A stretch of 64,000 bases of DNA from Ophioceras dolichostomum (GCA_003049485.1 PYST01000146.1:1-64000), one strand, 5' to 3'; positions 1-12,821 are shown, counted from the stretch's first letter. The notes: generated by a model not told the origin, from the letters alone. Made by a program: numbers and translations.

Positions 1-885
1 AAGTGCATTAGTTCGCTCTTGGCAGGGTCAAAGTGCACTCGGTTGGCCGCTCCCCAATCAAGAATGTCCTGCACCTCCCTTGCTGCCTTCGGCCGATAGG
101 ACATGCGACGAGGGCTTTTATATTTTTACACAAAATCCACGGCAGACTGGCTACGGACCCGGCTGGTAGGCGTCCCAGGTGTTCCAGAGTCAAGTGGACA
201 ACCTGCTCGACCCAGCGGCGCTGACGAGGACAGGAGTGACTGCACGAGGCTTGAAGCTAGTCTCGTAAACGTTGTACTCTTCAAAAGAACGTAAGAATGA
301 CCTCTACACGTTATTAGAGTCTGATTAAGCGGGAGCTGCGGACATATCGGGGCTCTCTGCTACGCAAAGCGTCCAGTCATAACATTTGTGGCATCAGCGA
401 ACATAGGAAGACTGGGTGTGGTTGCGAGTTGTCGCGGATGATACCTGTAGAATTGAAGATGGAACAAGTGTTGCATTAAAGATGCGAAGCTCTCTGCTCT
501 TCTGGAGGGTAGCTACCAAGTTATCTACGAAAAATGTACACGAACAGTAGGAAGCATGCCCCTCTGCCTGATCCCTTGTTCCGCGACATGTTGGTCGGAC
601 CCGGGGTCCGACTTATCCGTTGCTCACCGGGTAGCAACCTACCTACGGCAGGGAATGCTGGGTGTCACTGTGTTTTTGAATGTTCAATGCAAGATCCTGA
701 CTAGAGGCGGCTTGGTATTCCGTCTAGTCACCCCCTATCACAACTGGGCTGTTAGACAACGACGACGTGACCGAGCAAAACGCAGCCAGACGGATTGTGA
801 GTTAGCGAGAAGGCCTAGGCAGAAGAAACTTGCAGCTTATTAAAAAAAGGGTCTGCATCTCTTCAGCTGGCTGTAGTACCATCAT
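1..885. other. No recognisable gene
   Basis: Only short overlapping reading frames with no family resemblance, no consistent codon pattern and no credible splice-linked exons. I read this stretch as non-coding or decayed accessory DNA at the window edge. Confidence 0.5.
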
Positions 886-1013
886 GGCGGATCTTAACGA
901 GTCTTAGCGACCATCAACCATTATGGCTCGGTCTTGCGCACACAATCTCGGCGGATCCTAACGAGTCCCAGCGAATACCAACTACCATGGCTCGGTCTTG
1001 CGCACACTATAAT
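886..1013. repeat. 64-bp tandem direct repeat, two diverged copies
   Basis: Copy 1 is 886-949 and copy 2 is 950-1013. Both begin GGCGGATC and share the 3' block ATGGCTCGGTCTTGCGCACA. Several differences are T in copy 1 where copy 2 has C (CTTAAC/CCTAAC, GTCTTAG/GTCCCAG, ATTATGG/ACCATGG), the direction expected from C-to-T mutation of duplicated DNA. No gene is associated. Confidence 0.75.
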
Positions 1014-3184
1014 AACCATACCAATCATGCCTCGAAGCTATCCCAGGGGCAAGTCAGCCCCTCCCCAACCGCAGCCTCAGCCTCAGCCGCCGCCTGAGCG
1101 GCAGCCGCCTATGTTGCAGAGGGTAGGGGCCCAATGACGTTGGGCCCTCCCGCGTGTCACAACAGCTGTCACCTCCGTAGGGTACGGGCCTTAGGCCCGT
1201 TGCCGTAGATAAATATCGGCCGCTCCTTCCTCTGCTTGCCGCGATAGCCTACCTGGCAATGCGGCAGTCGTATGTGCCGGAATTACTACGTATTCAACGA
1301 ATATTGGCGCATATACTGTCTTGTCTATATTGCTTCCAGTCAAAGAGCGGTGGCTAGGGCGGGGGGCTGCTGGATGGGTATGTCTTCCCAACTGTGACCA
1401 CCCTTTATGTTAGGCACGATAATAATAGAGGTAAAAGTTGATGGTATACGGTATGTAAAGCGCTCTATCTCCCTAATCCTCCCCTCTGCCCTCGGCGGTG
1501 CAACCTTCGTAGGTCACGAATTTTCGCTTTGTTACTTGTTGGGCAGTGTGACTTCACACCCACATCGACGGATGGGAGTGCAATCGAGGAGTTTTTTTTT
1601 CCTGGCTGTGAACTTGCCATTTTCTAATGTTGTGGGGCTTCGTGGTTCCTCCTTCCCTTCCTAGCCTTACGTTACGTCTGGGCCTGTGATCTGCAGTCCT
1701 CCTGTCCCGATCAGCGGCCCGTCCTCCCAGGAGCGTTCCTCAAGACCGAAGGATTCCAATGGAGGTCACGGAGACGCAGGCGCCGTCACGGGCGAGGGCA
1801 GCACGATTAGAGAGGGACGAAGGGGTTTAGGATCCGGGCTCGGGGGGTTGTTAGGGTGAGGTGCCATGTTGCACGGCCTTTACGGTGACGGAGGCGGCGT
1901 CGGATTTCCAGGCGGGATCGGCGTGAGCGGACCGGGGCGAGGACCGTGAGGCGGCGGGGTCGGGGGATTGGTGGACCGAGGCATGTGGTGAGTGAGTGGT
2001 GAAGGATGGACGACCTCTGGAGGCTTAGTCTAGCTCGAGGCGATATTAGAGAACCAGATTCTGGCCTCAAAGACGGATCGTGGGAGTTTTTACAGGACTC
2101 GCTTGCTGAGGTCTCGGGATGGTGAGCGGAGGGAGTGTGGTGTGTAAAGGTAAGAATTTCGGAACGAGAAGAGGGAGAGCGAGCGATCCTATATAGATAT
2201 CAAGAACGGCATCCCGGTCAGTTACGAGTGGCAGGATGCCGGTTGTCTATAAGTTAAGTTAACTTTGTCAGGAGTCACTGCTTCAGACGCTGCCCGACGC
2301 CAACGACATTACGAAGGTCGTGTCTAGGCCAATGAGAGAGAGCCCCTCCGTGCCGTCGGAGTCTGAATTGCCCGGTAACCGCAGGCATCTCGCGTTATTG
2401 GCACACCGAATGCCCAGTTATTGCATGTTCGCCATCAGTGAACCAAGGGGGACAAGGCGGGGTGGTATGTGAATGCTCCCTGGATCAACCACTCTAGCGA
2501 CTACGGATGCGTCGCTGAACTAGGTCCGTTTTATCCTATAGGATGCATGGATCCCAGAACCACTCGCAAGCCTGGGAGGTCCCCTTTGTGCGATCCCACG
2601 ACGGTCCTGGCTTACAATAATACCAGCATGGCAAGCCATTTCTCTCACTTTGTTCTTGCCTGCGGGAGTTAGCCTGTGGACGCAATATCATCTCGCGGCC
2701 TGAGCTGTCCAAACCATACGGCATTAGGCCATTCCCGGTCCTCGGTTCGCATCATGAAAAATGATAGCTCGAGAACAAAGAAAGCCCTCCAGGTTAGCAC
2801 GAATAGGAGGTGTTTAGTCTAAGAGACAAAGAATGCGAGATGATCGCGATAGTACAACGTCTCAAGAATCAATGTTCGCGTTCTCCTTCTAATGTTCAAG
2901 AGCAAACGGAGACTCTGAATCATAAAATATTCGATTCAAACAGAGCAGATACCCCAGGCCCCGGAACGTACTTTGGTGTTTCGCTCATCAGTCTGCTTCC
3001 TCGCGAGTCACTAGTATGCAGCGGCCGACGATCCATCTCAAACCAGTAGCAATTGTTCAGAGGGATCTCCAGTCCCTGTTATCTCGCTTTGCTCTAACCA
3101 TCCTGTCCCTCTATTCCCCCCTTTTTTACCTACTACTAGACTTGTCATCATGTCCAGCGCTCTTCATCCGCGGCTCATACATCG
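1014..3184. other. Non-coding stretch with small hairpins
   Basis: No gene could be supported. Two short perfect inverted repeats lie near its start: GGGCCCAA at 1127-1134 pairing with TTGGGCCC at 1140-1147, and ACGGGCC-TTA-GGCCCGT around 1184-1200. The rest holds only short reading frames without family resemblance. Confidence 0.45.
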
Positions 3185-6100
3185 CTACCATGGTCGCCTG
3201 CGCACGACTCCTGGTCCTCGCATTTCCCCCATCAGCCACTCAAACGCATCGACGATGCCTCCTCGATTTTCGCAAAACGCCAAGAATACCAAATATCTCC
3301 AGAGGTTGTCATTCTCCAACAGCTTGAATCCTCTCCACCTCTCAACGTCCAGACGCCGCTCCGAGCCCTCTTCAGCAACCGAGTCCCATAGCGTCCGAGT
3401 CCACGCTTCTTGCTCCGCTTCGGCGTATTCCTTCCACTGAGCTTTCGGGATTCTTCCAACTTCAGGCTCAGAGTCCTCGTTGCCTTCGGAGACCTCTGCC
3501 AGAGCCCTCAATTACAGGGTGTTTGCTCTTCCCAGGACGGCTTGGTGATAAATGAGATAGCCGCCTCTATCCGAGAACCTGCTGAAAGCTGTAACTAGTC
3601 GCAGTTCCCCGCTCTTTCGTCAGAGCTCTGTTCTCAGCATGCACTCGCGTTCAGGTACTTGAACATTGCTCACTGCTTGCTGCTACGTGCTACCAGTAGT
3701 AGGTCGTGGTACCCAAGCTTTTGAGACTGACAAGGAACACGTGCGGCGACAGCCTATGTCAAGCACCCTGGCCGCTTCATCACAACGCGCATTCGCATAC
3801 TCTGGGCTGCATAAGCCAAACACCTTTCTTTGCATATTGGCGTAGCCGGATGGAAATGCATGCCACCCTCGATAAGGGACTAGCCACTCTGTGCCATGGA
3901 AAGTAGCCCTCGCCGTTTCCATCGCCCATAATTGCTGTATTCTTCTGGATCAAGGATATTTTCAAGTTAGCTTCTGTTTTCTGCACGCAGTGCTGCTTTG
4001 GAACGGTTTCGAGAAGTGCTGACTTTGAATGGTGGCATTGATAATAACCCTATTCCCATCCCCCGGGATTCGTCGAGTTGTCGAATGACCTCCGCAGATT
4101 ATCGCTACTCGTGGAATACAAGTGACAGCCACGCACCGTGGCGGCTAGATTTCTGGACTCAGACACTGCCAGAGTGTCCGGCTGACTTGGGGGCAGAAGG
4201 CTCTCCTTCGGTTTCTCCAAGAGGGCTCTCGAGGGGGGAAACAAGGACTTCGGACATAGCGGAACAAAGTGATGGACCGGCCATGTCATGGAGACATTGG
4301 GCTAACTGCTCGAGGACATATTTTTTAATGATATATAGGGAATCTCAAAAATGTGTTTGAACGGGGAATTTCGAGATAATAGCGACGGAGGCTCACCAGT
4401 GCTGAAGAGGGGTCGTGCTCGGTAATTCTTCATATACGCGCCGCAAAGCAAAAGTATTCAACATATGGGCCATGATACTGCAAATCCCGTCGATTGCTTC
4501 GAGACTTGTTTGGTTGAAATTGCTGATGGCTGCCTCCATGGAGGCACCAGCTTCCAGAGTCCTCCCAAGTCTGGCGTCATCCTCGCCCTCGGTTCCATCT
4601 CTGGTTCCAGCTGATTTCATAGCAGCAAACTTGACAGCCGCGATGACCTGCCGGAAATGCCCACGTGTAGAAGAAACAGCGGTCCGCTTTTGTTAGCACT
4701 GCTAGTGTTGAATCACTGGGTGCACCTCTCTGCACCCATGAGGAACTAGTTGCCTCAGTCACCAAGGCATCCACCTCAACAGACCTCAGATCACGTGGAC
4801 CCTCAGGAGTCGCCTACAAAAGCACTCCCTCCGGCCCACGCGTAGACTAGCTTTTTCTCTTCCTCGTACATCATCAGAATCAACAGATTGGTTTACCACA
4901 CGCGTGTCTTTTCCAATTGGAACCCTGGCCTTCCAACAGCTAGCGTACAATGTTGTAGTTTGAACCGTCGAGGTAGGTGCGAGGTCTCCACGCATGGCTG
5001 TTTTTCTTACTCTTCCCGTGGGATCCTTGTACAGAGCTCATTGTACTTCTTCCAGGCCGCTTCAGGCAACCCCTTTCGATAGGAATTGAAAAATGAAGGC
5101 CTGGTGCGAGAGTCAAAGCAGATCGCTCTAAGCCTTGACCCCACAAGAAGTCGCAGCCAGTCGGTAATAGGGCTAAGACACAGCTGGGATGTTCCCTGCC
5201 CATCTCTTTGGCCAAATGATCTGTCCATGGTGAAATCTGCATAAGCGGCGAAGGCGATCTGTTCTTCGGCATGTTTGAGGACTATCAATGTGCTTTGGTC
5301 CAGATCATCACTTTGCGCCCACTTTCCAATTCGTAAGGACCGCTCCCAATCCAGAAAGCTGAAAAATTTGACGGGCTTGCACCTGTTTCCGTGGGAGTAA
5401 TTTAACGAGAGGAGACGGTGCATATCTCCAATTGTAAAAAGGGCGGAGAATTGGTCCCTGAGATGGTCGAGCAGCCGGTCGGTCTCCTCGGGTATCTTCT
5501 GATCCCGATAGGCCTTTATAACGAGGCGATCCAGGTTGCGTTCGGTTGACGCCATGCCAGGGATTAGGAGGTAATTTTTCAACACCGTAAGGAACCTACA
5601 GGGCAGCGAGGGCAATTAGAAGTTGGTAATAAGTAACCGTTTTGGTGAAGTACGGCTGTGATACAGGACGGTTTCCTCCCACAAGGAGGCGCAAAACAGG
5701 GAGCCCACGGGAGCCAAACATACCAGGATGTCCATGTGGTGAGAGTTGCAAGCCTCACCATGGTTGAAGGATGAGCACGTTGAACAATATCATGCTCGAC
5801 CGATTTATGGTCATTCGTTTCCTCCAGGTCAAACAACTCAAGTCTGCGCAGGAACTCCAGCGTGATTTCCAGATACTGCCTGACACGAAGTTGCGTTTCG
5901 AGGTCCGATAGGACTTGGGATGTGGACGGCCAAAAGCCGTGGAGTAGATCGACCGCAGTGTTGAATAGAAGAGTCTGCTCATCTTTGTAGGTTGCGTCAA
6001 GATGTCGAGCCAGTGGCTCGAGTACAGTGAGCTGGGACGTTTCGTGACTGTAACGGATGAGACACATTTCGACAAGCTTGTCTCGCGCCTTTTCGAACCT

Positions 6101-7135
6101 GCCACTGTCCTCTCCCCCTTTGATGAGCAGCTTCCAGTGTATGCCTTTTCTATATCTCCCAAGAGCAGTCGCTCTCTGGAAGATCTGAATCGAATCCTTG
6201 CTTGTCCAGTCATTAGCACGCAATACGATCATAGAGAGCAGCCGGGCTTCGGTCTCTCGTCGGGACTCTGGGCCGTAAGCCAGGTCCGTGGGCCAGACAT
6301 CTTCCTCGCTCCACTACTTTTTGAGCGTGTCCATCTTGCCAAAATAAGGACATAACACCTGGAGGACCCATGGGTCTACGAAGTTCAGCCGGGAGGTCAA
6401 GGACCCGACCACGAATGCGACTGCGTTGTGGTCCTCGGCACTACGTCGGGCAGCTTCTCCCATCGCTCTCGTGATTCCGTGATCATATTTCGTACGGATC
6501 ATGCCAATCGCTCGAACTAAACAGATCTTAGGATCGACGTCGATACGTCGCCTTCCATTGAGCAGGATTGAACCAGGACTGTCCCGGACCGGCAGTCAAC
6601 AGTAGGCATGCCGAATAGTCTGCTGAGATACATTGTCAAACACGAGCAGCCAGTCCCCTCCCCGCCATGCGACTTCTTTTTGCTTGGATCGCGGCGGCTT
6701 TGGCCTACAGCCGCGAGAGAGCCACTTCCCTACTGTTTCCTCCAGTTCTGTCGGGCGCACCGGTTTCGATTGCTCGACGAGGCCGAATTTGCGGGCGATG
6801 GCTTCGATGTCGGCTTTGACAGAGTCTTCGGTGCGGGCATTGATCCAGAGAATAGCCCAGAATCTCTCCACGTCATCCAATACCCAGTCTAGGGCACTTT
6901 CGGTCTTTCCGCTACTGCGGTCCGCGTAAAGTTGGCAAGCTCGCCGCAGATCGCCATTGTCTGTGGGAGGGTTTCGTTCACATCTTGTCGGAAGAAGGGC
7001 GTCGCTTAGATCCCGCATCAATGCCTCGCATCTAACAAACGCTGGCCGACGACGGTACGGGATGTAGTGGTGAAGGCCCACCTCATCCGCCCGCAGAGGG
7101 CACGATGGGAGCTTACCGCGTCTGGATTCGGACAT
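3185..7135 (-). pseudogene. STAND/NB-ARC-type NTPase paralogue A, degenerate
   Basis: Translation from ATG 7135 gives a family N-terminal block (FVRCEALMRDLSDALLP, residues 33-49), a degraded Walker A (SSGKT, residues 74-78) and a Walker B-like WLLVFDNV. The same frame runs to 5724 and is cut by TGA 6596-6598 and TAG 6314-6316. An intron at 5596-5723 (GTATGT...TAG) joins in frame to an exon ending near 5009, where a GTAAGA donor follows. Further family sequence is visible near 4680-4590 (RQVIAAVKFAAMKS) and at 3560-3185, with AVLGRANTL followed by TAA 3512-3514 and then NLWRYLVFLAF. STAND NTPases are regulatory switches, in fungi often tied to non-self recognition; the role here is inference. 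It is probably non-functional because of the stops. Confidence 0.7.
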
Positions 7136-9494
7136 GTTGTTTGATGCGGAAAAGGTTTTCTAGCAAGAAATGGCAGTATTGTGGAGAGGGCCGAACCACG
7201 CGGAGTGGGTGCCCAATAAATGTGAGAGGGCCTGAGGCGATGGCCGTCAAGTGCCCGTCAAGATGCAAGCATCAATGGAGAGAACCAACCTTAGATGTTG
7301 GCTGTGATGACCTCAAAGCAACTATGACACCGCCAACAGCCCAGCAGGTCATCCGATCGCGCAGCAGGGCTTAGGGCCAAACTTAGGATCAGTGCGAGCC
7401 GATGGAGGACTGCATGACACTGGGCGTACTGCAGTCTGTGTCACTTCAGGGGGTACTTATGGCAGGGTCGGGTCACGCAGCCACCGGATGGATATGGCCG
7501 GCCCGAGCAAGGAGTGGGACCGAAATTCCTTTCCCTTTGTGACACGATGGAATCGTGGCTGTCGTTTAAAACAGGGGCGCCGCGTCCCTGATAATCACGA
7601 GCGGGAAGACTGGAGTGTGGATCCTGTATTGCATTCCTTCCTTCGGTGCGCAGCATATGGACATGCAGCCAGGAATGCAAGACGGCTGGGCGGGATGACA
7701 TGGCCCGGTTGAAAAGACTGGCGATTTGCATGGAACAAAGGAAATAATTACTAACAAGGGGGCCATACCGTTGGATGTTGGCTATTAGCCGCAACGCAGG
7801 TTCAAAGAGAGCGTCATGACTTGTGAACAAAGATGAACGCGGGAGTGTCAGAAGAGGACCAACACTTGGGGGAGGTGATCCGGAAATCTTGCTGCTGCAT
7901 TCCGTCCGCCATCGGGCCCCATTCAACTCGGCTGTAATGACGCACATAGCTCAGGTCAGGGCGTTGTGGATCTGCTTGGCCCCGTACACATTTCAAATGC
8001 GGTCCGTCACTCGGCCAGCCTTCTCCGTCTCCCCGATCCACATGCGTAGTAGCCGCTTCTCATCTTTCCCTAATCAGGGACGAGACACCTCTTACTAGTA
8101 GGATCATCGGCAGACCCCGCGTTTGTGAACGGCCGGTCGCGCTCTGGGTGAAGTCGGCGGAGATGGGGCTATGTTTCTCACCGCCCTAGCGCACCTCTCG
8201 TCGCGGCCGGCCACCACAAGATCGTCTAGGTCACCCGCATCCCAGCCGGGAGCATCGACGCCGTCCGCTCCCCGCAGCGTAAATACGCGCCAGCCAGTGG
8301 GACTTCCTCCTCGGAAAGGAAGCGAAAACCCTGCCCATCCCTGCCACCGCTGAGGCGGTCCGGCCTCGCGGAAGTGCAAATGGCGGCGTCTGTCATGGCG
8401 TCGCACTCCGCTGCCACCCTCATCGTGCCCCAAGAAAGCGGCCATTCTCATCCTGTGGCCCTTCGATGACGTAAATGGTGTTTCCGCTAAGCACAGAGAC
8501 CTACCCGGGCACAGGCTGGCCGTCGAGACACAAAACGTCGGCGACTGCCAGAACGATCGGCCCCACAGTCAGCATGCAACCTCTGCGAAACTTATGTCGA
8601 GCAAGTTCAAAGTCGGGTCAATCTTCCAACTAGACCCAAGCCGCGTATTTCAAACGAGGGCCGACGTCGTATTAGTTGCCACCATTGAATAATCGATACG
8701 CGCGGTCCGGGCTATAGGGCGGGAGCGGCCGACATGTCCTGTCGCATCCGCGGTCGGCGCCACATGCCTGGTCATCAACGGGTCCCGCCAAGGCGGACGT
8801 CCGGCCTCGGCCTAGTAGGAGTGCAGCGGTAGAACCACGTGTTTCTAGACACCTTGTAGGTATATTACTACGAGAGCTTCCCAATCTCTCCTCAGGGCTC
8901 CCAAAAACCTCACCAGAAAGTGTTCTTTTTTGGCCCGTCCAGGCCGGGGACCTTCTCGGGTCGATGTGTGGGGCATAACCACCGATCCGACCCCGGTGGA
9001 CACATCAGCCCGACAGTTCAGCCAAGCGTGCCTCTTTGGGGTAAAAATTCGGCTAAGAAAACACGGTTAATGGAAAATTCAGGCCTGAAATGAGGCAATC
9101 AGCTGAAGGCAGAGAATAGAATCAGAGAATAGAATGAACGAATTTGCCTGCAAAAGTTAGGGTTCTGGCCTTTGAAAACTTCATGTTTAGTGTGAGGTCC
9201 CACCTGGCAGAGCCTCTCTCCTGGCCCCCCACACCAAGTTGCCGCACAGGGCTGAAAAGGGCTGGGTTGTACGACAGAGCGGGTCGAGGCGCAACTAACA
9301 TGGCACAGTTGCCTGAACCGGCGAAACGGCCTTAGGTTGCCCGTGATTCATAATCAATTATACAGCTCGTAAAGATTTAGTATAGAGCCAGTTTTGCGCG
9401 TTAGCGTGGTGGGTATGCCCGGCCGTCGTGGTCGCTACGTCTGGTCATGGTGAACATCGTGATGAACATCGTGGAGAGAAGGCCCAAGACCGAG
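7136..9494. other. No recognisable gene
   Basis: About 2.4 kb upstream of STAND copy A. I see only short reading frames on both strands. The frame around 8104-8451 (minus) has somewhat protein-like composition but no ATG start and no family match. It may contain relics too decayed to name. Confidence 0.4.
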
Positions 9495-9500
9495 TATAAA
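9495..9500 (+). promoter_or_regulatory. TATA box of the secreted-protein gene
   Basis: TATAAA lies 236 bp upstream of the ATG at 9731. It is followed by a pyrimidine-rich stretch with CATACACCATTC that could be the transcription start area, giving a leader of about 200 nt rich in A and C, common for highly expressed fungal genes. Confidence 0.5.
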
Positions 9501-9730
9501 TGTAGCCAACTCTCCCCTCCATACACCATTCAAACTTCTTGATCAGATCAATCCAATCAAGCAACACTCCGACTCCAGTCAACACATTCTCACCATCAAT
9601 CTTCACAAACCCGACTCATTTCCTGAAAGCAATCAACCCACCATCCAATCCAAAACCACCCAGCCAGCTCCATCAAGCAACAGCAAACCGGCATCTCACA
9701 CACCCACCCATCTCGCCCGTCCTCGAAAAA

Positions 9731-10048
9731 ATGAAGACCTTCAGCGCCATCCTCATCACTCTCCTCTCCGCCGCGCCGTTCGTCGTCATGGCGGCGGACT
9801 GCAAGACAGACCTAGTCTACTGCGGCAAGACGCTCAAGAACAACAAGGGGTGGGACAACCTGGGCATCCGCCAGGCCTGCCGCGACAGCAAGTGGAACGA
9901 CGGCAGCATCCCGGCGGAGAACCAGATCGACCTCAGCCTGTTCAAGTGCGAAGGCAAGGGTGACGGCCTGGTGTGGGTCAACGACATGAAGCCCTGCAAC
10001 AGCAGCTGCATTGACGGTGGTGACGGCAAGAGCGACTACTGCGACTGA
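9731..10048 (+). CDS. Small secreted cysteine-rich protein
   Basis: Encodes 105 residues. Residues 1-20 form a clear signal peptide (MKTFSAILIT... with hydrophobic LLSAAPFVVM). The mature part has seven cysteines (about residues 24, 31, 50, 73, 89, 93, 104) and ends GGDGKSDYCD. The ATG at 9731 is chosen over an in-frame upstream ATG because it sits directly before the signal peptide and matches the A-rich fungal start context (aaaaATGa). Length, secretion and cysteine content are those of effector-like or antimicrobial-type small secreted proteins of fungi, but I do not recognise a named family. It is the only intact gene in the first 16 kb, between two decayed STAND relics, with its own TATA box at 9495. 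Confidence 0.8.
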   Translation: MKTFSAILITLLSAAPFVVMAADCKTDLVYCGKTLKNNKGWDNLGIRQACRDSKWNDGSIPAENQIDLSLFKCEGKGDGLVWVNDMKPCNSSCIDGGDGKSDYCD

Positions 10049-10557
10049 AGTGCTGTTCTGTGACGCACACTTTCTTATGACCAGGGCTGGCTCGTGGGGG
10101 AGACGGAAATGGCTGGCTAGATGAATCAACCAGCAGGGCGACATTCTTTTTAACAACACTCGTTAGAACCAAACCACACACTCTTTTGGCGACTGGCACT
10201 TCTTCTGCCGACGGACACTCTTTTCCTGTGGATTACTTGCGGCTGCTCTTCCTACCGAGCGATATCGGATGTCGTCGTGGCTGGTTCACGGCGTGACTAA
10301 TGGAGATACCATAAATAAAGATCGATGTTAAGTTTAGCGGTTGAGCCCTCACCGTTCAGTGACCTGTTCAACTCTCTAATGAGCACCGCGGCAGCTTCCC
10401 GGCCACTAGGTTTCTAATTAACCCCCACCACAATCCGGAGAACTCATCCCCATTTTCACCATCATCGAGCGTGCCACTATATCTTCCTCCTCTTCAACTT
10501 GTGGTTCCGGTACACCTAGTCCGTCCACCTTGTCCGACGTATCAACAGTTCCCGAGT
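10049..10557. other. 3' region of the secreted-protein gene and intergenic DNA
   Basis: No reading frame of interest. Probably holds the 3' untranslated region of the secreted-protein gene (an AATAAA-like ATAAATAAAG at about 10311) and spacer up to STAND relic D. Confidence 0.45.
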
Positions 10558-11017
10558 CTACACGGCTAGCTCCACCGAGACCTTCCTCAGATCTGTCTTG
10601 TTTTCATGAGATGCCAGGAACACCAAATACTACCAGGCATCGTCGTCGTCCAGTATCTCGCGCTCCATACATCTGCCCACCACGGGAGACTCACAATGGC
10701 CTCCCGCCCATACCCAACTGATAATATGTCGCCTCTGCCAGTTCCACTTCATTGATTTCGTTCGTTTCTTTTTCCCCCGACTGCTTTGTTATCTTCTTTC
10801 GGATCTTGCTCAGGAGCGCGTTTGCTCTTCCCAGCACAGCTCGGTGGTGCGCGCTATATTGGGACATTTCGCAGTATTGAATGACGGTGAGTCTCTTCAA
10901 CTTTGCGTGTCTGTTAGGGTTTGCGTTGGGTTTGTTAGTATGATCCGTGACTAGCAATCATAAATAGAACTTACAACTTAGCAACGCATCTTCAACTTTC
11001 ACGTTTCCGCTCTGCAG
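10558..11017 (-). pseudogene. STAND-family C-terminal relic D
   Basis: Only the C-terminal module of the STAND family is present. A short upstream exon (about 11017-10975) ends at a GTAAGT donor. The 64-bp intron 10911-10974 has a CTAAC branch site and CAG acceptor. The next exon has YSAHHRAVLGRANALL and, after a frame shift, LDDDDAW-stop-YLVFLAS. The stop (TAG 10630-10632) falls exactly where copy B has glutamine (DTWQYLVFLA), so CAG became TAG. The intron position matches that in copy C (27748-27915). No NTPase domain can be seen upstream, so this is either a truncated relic or a separately duplicated module. Confidence 0.65.
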
Positions 11018-12821
11018 GGTGTAGATGTGCTTTCAGCCGTTCGACAGCCGTTCATGAGGATGATGAACGATCTTCAGGCCACGGCAGCAGAACCCCATTT
11101 AACCTTTGCACGAGATTCTTGGAGGAGAGGAATAGGCCGTAAGGTCGAACAGGACGTGATAAAAGGTGGACGAGTTAGCCCCAGAGCCGTCTGGGGGTGG
11201 GGACGGCCCAGGGGGTCCATTATCTCTGTTTGCAGACATTGATGCGGTGAAGAAAGGACAGATAGGGTAGTAGATGCTGCAATGGGAAAGTAGATGTGAA
11301 TGTAGAAAATCGCTTCAGCGAATAGCTCAGAAAGACAGCACATCGAGTATTGTCACCCAATATTTATAGCGCAACTACTTGACAAGCCGAGTAACTGTCT
11401 CAGGCACCAACCGCGGGAGAATCTCGGAGTTCCTGAGGCCATGGCTCCGTTTAAGTTTGTGGCAGGGGAGCTGAGGTGACAAGTCTGATGATGACGGTCG
11501 GTTGATCGAGGACAACTCAGCATTGCCAACATCAGTGATGATCGTCTCAGAAGCATGAATGAAGAGGGAAAGCAACAACAGCTCGTGCTGGAGACTTTCG
11601 GTTGGTGAGCAAACACGTCTTTCCGTGTACAAACATAAAAAGAAACCACATTTTAAAGTAGAATGGAAAAATGTTGGACAAGATCGCTCTCCCTTTGTGA
11701 AGCGTGTTCCACTGTTGGAGCCTGTGCTTACAATATACCATTAATCACTAGGGACGAAAGAACAGGCTCCAAGTTTGGACTTCAATGGCATATGAGTGCC
11801 GGGAACGGACCTGGGTGGACAAGGAAACACCGTCGGGGCATCCGGGCCAACAGCCGTGCACCGAATCTAAGCGAACCACGTGGTATCGAGTGAAGGCCTA
11901 CTGCTGGCCGCGGGCCGACTCCATGCGAGGCGCGGTTACAGGGGCTGCGCGAGTATCAGGAGTCTAAGACATGTCGAATCCCGAAAGTCTGTCCCTCCAT
12001 TTTCTAATGACGTCCTTCATCAGTGCTCCCCAGGAGGTGATCCGGCCACCCTCCTCCTCCGGCTGACATTGGGCACGGAACCGCGGCGCTCGACCTGCAC
12101 TGCTGTCTAAGTGCAAAGCAAGACCGGCCCCAAATGCAAGAAGAAACAAAGATGTCAGGGGGGCAGCACATCGTGGGCCCTGAAGTGGAGCTGTGCGGCG
12201 GCTTGTGGTCGGCCGGGGCCGACGTGCGGAATGACGGCTTCATCAGACTGGTGATGAATGTCAAAGAGAAACGGTGGAATTTGGACTCTAGATCACGTTC
12301 GTCAGGGGCACAGCTCACGGGTGCACGCACAGGAATTTACACCCCCTGGACATGTGAAAAGGGCCTGGAGTAATGGGAGGGTGGGCGGAATGTGAAGGGG
12401 ACCATCACCGCCGAGGACTCTGGGCTGTTGGTTGCTGGCAACGGGACGGCTCCAAGCGAGCCATCCGGCCAGGGGTCGACAACAGGAACGGGAAAACTCC
12501 AGGAATGATGATATCGGTACGAGGAAACGGTGTAATCCGCTCGTCCATCTTATCGTCCACCCCTCGATCAGCGAGAGGCCAGATGAGGTTGAGCTCACAA
12601 CGCCTTGTGCCGGCACCACCCGCAGCAAACAACAGCCATCCTCCAGCATCCTCCAGGAGCGCACATTCCTCTCTCGTAGCTCAATGATGCCCCATCCTCC
12701 AACCCAACTTCGAACATGTTCGCTTCTCCATTCGCGAGGTCACACTACGCAAGAGTCTCGTTTTTGGGTGCCCCATCATCATAGCCTCGAATTATGGTGA
12801 TGTATTGAAGGAACCGAATAC
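11018..12821. other. No recognisable gene
   Basis: Spacer between STAND relic D and STAND copy B. Short frames only. A (TC)n tract lies just beyond it at 12913-12930, inside the 3' end of copy B. Confidence 0.4.

Noticed and set aside
1127..1200. Two small inverted repeats considered as transposon ends or a terminator
   Set aside because: 7-8 bp stems with tiny loops, no target-site duplication and no transposase; too short to assign.
7441..7947. 168-codon minus-strand frame in the gap upstream of STAND copy A
   Set aside because: No ATG context, no domain and no similarity to the STAND N-block or other genes in the window.
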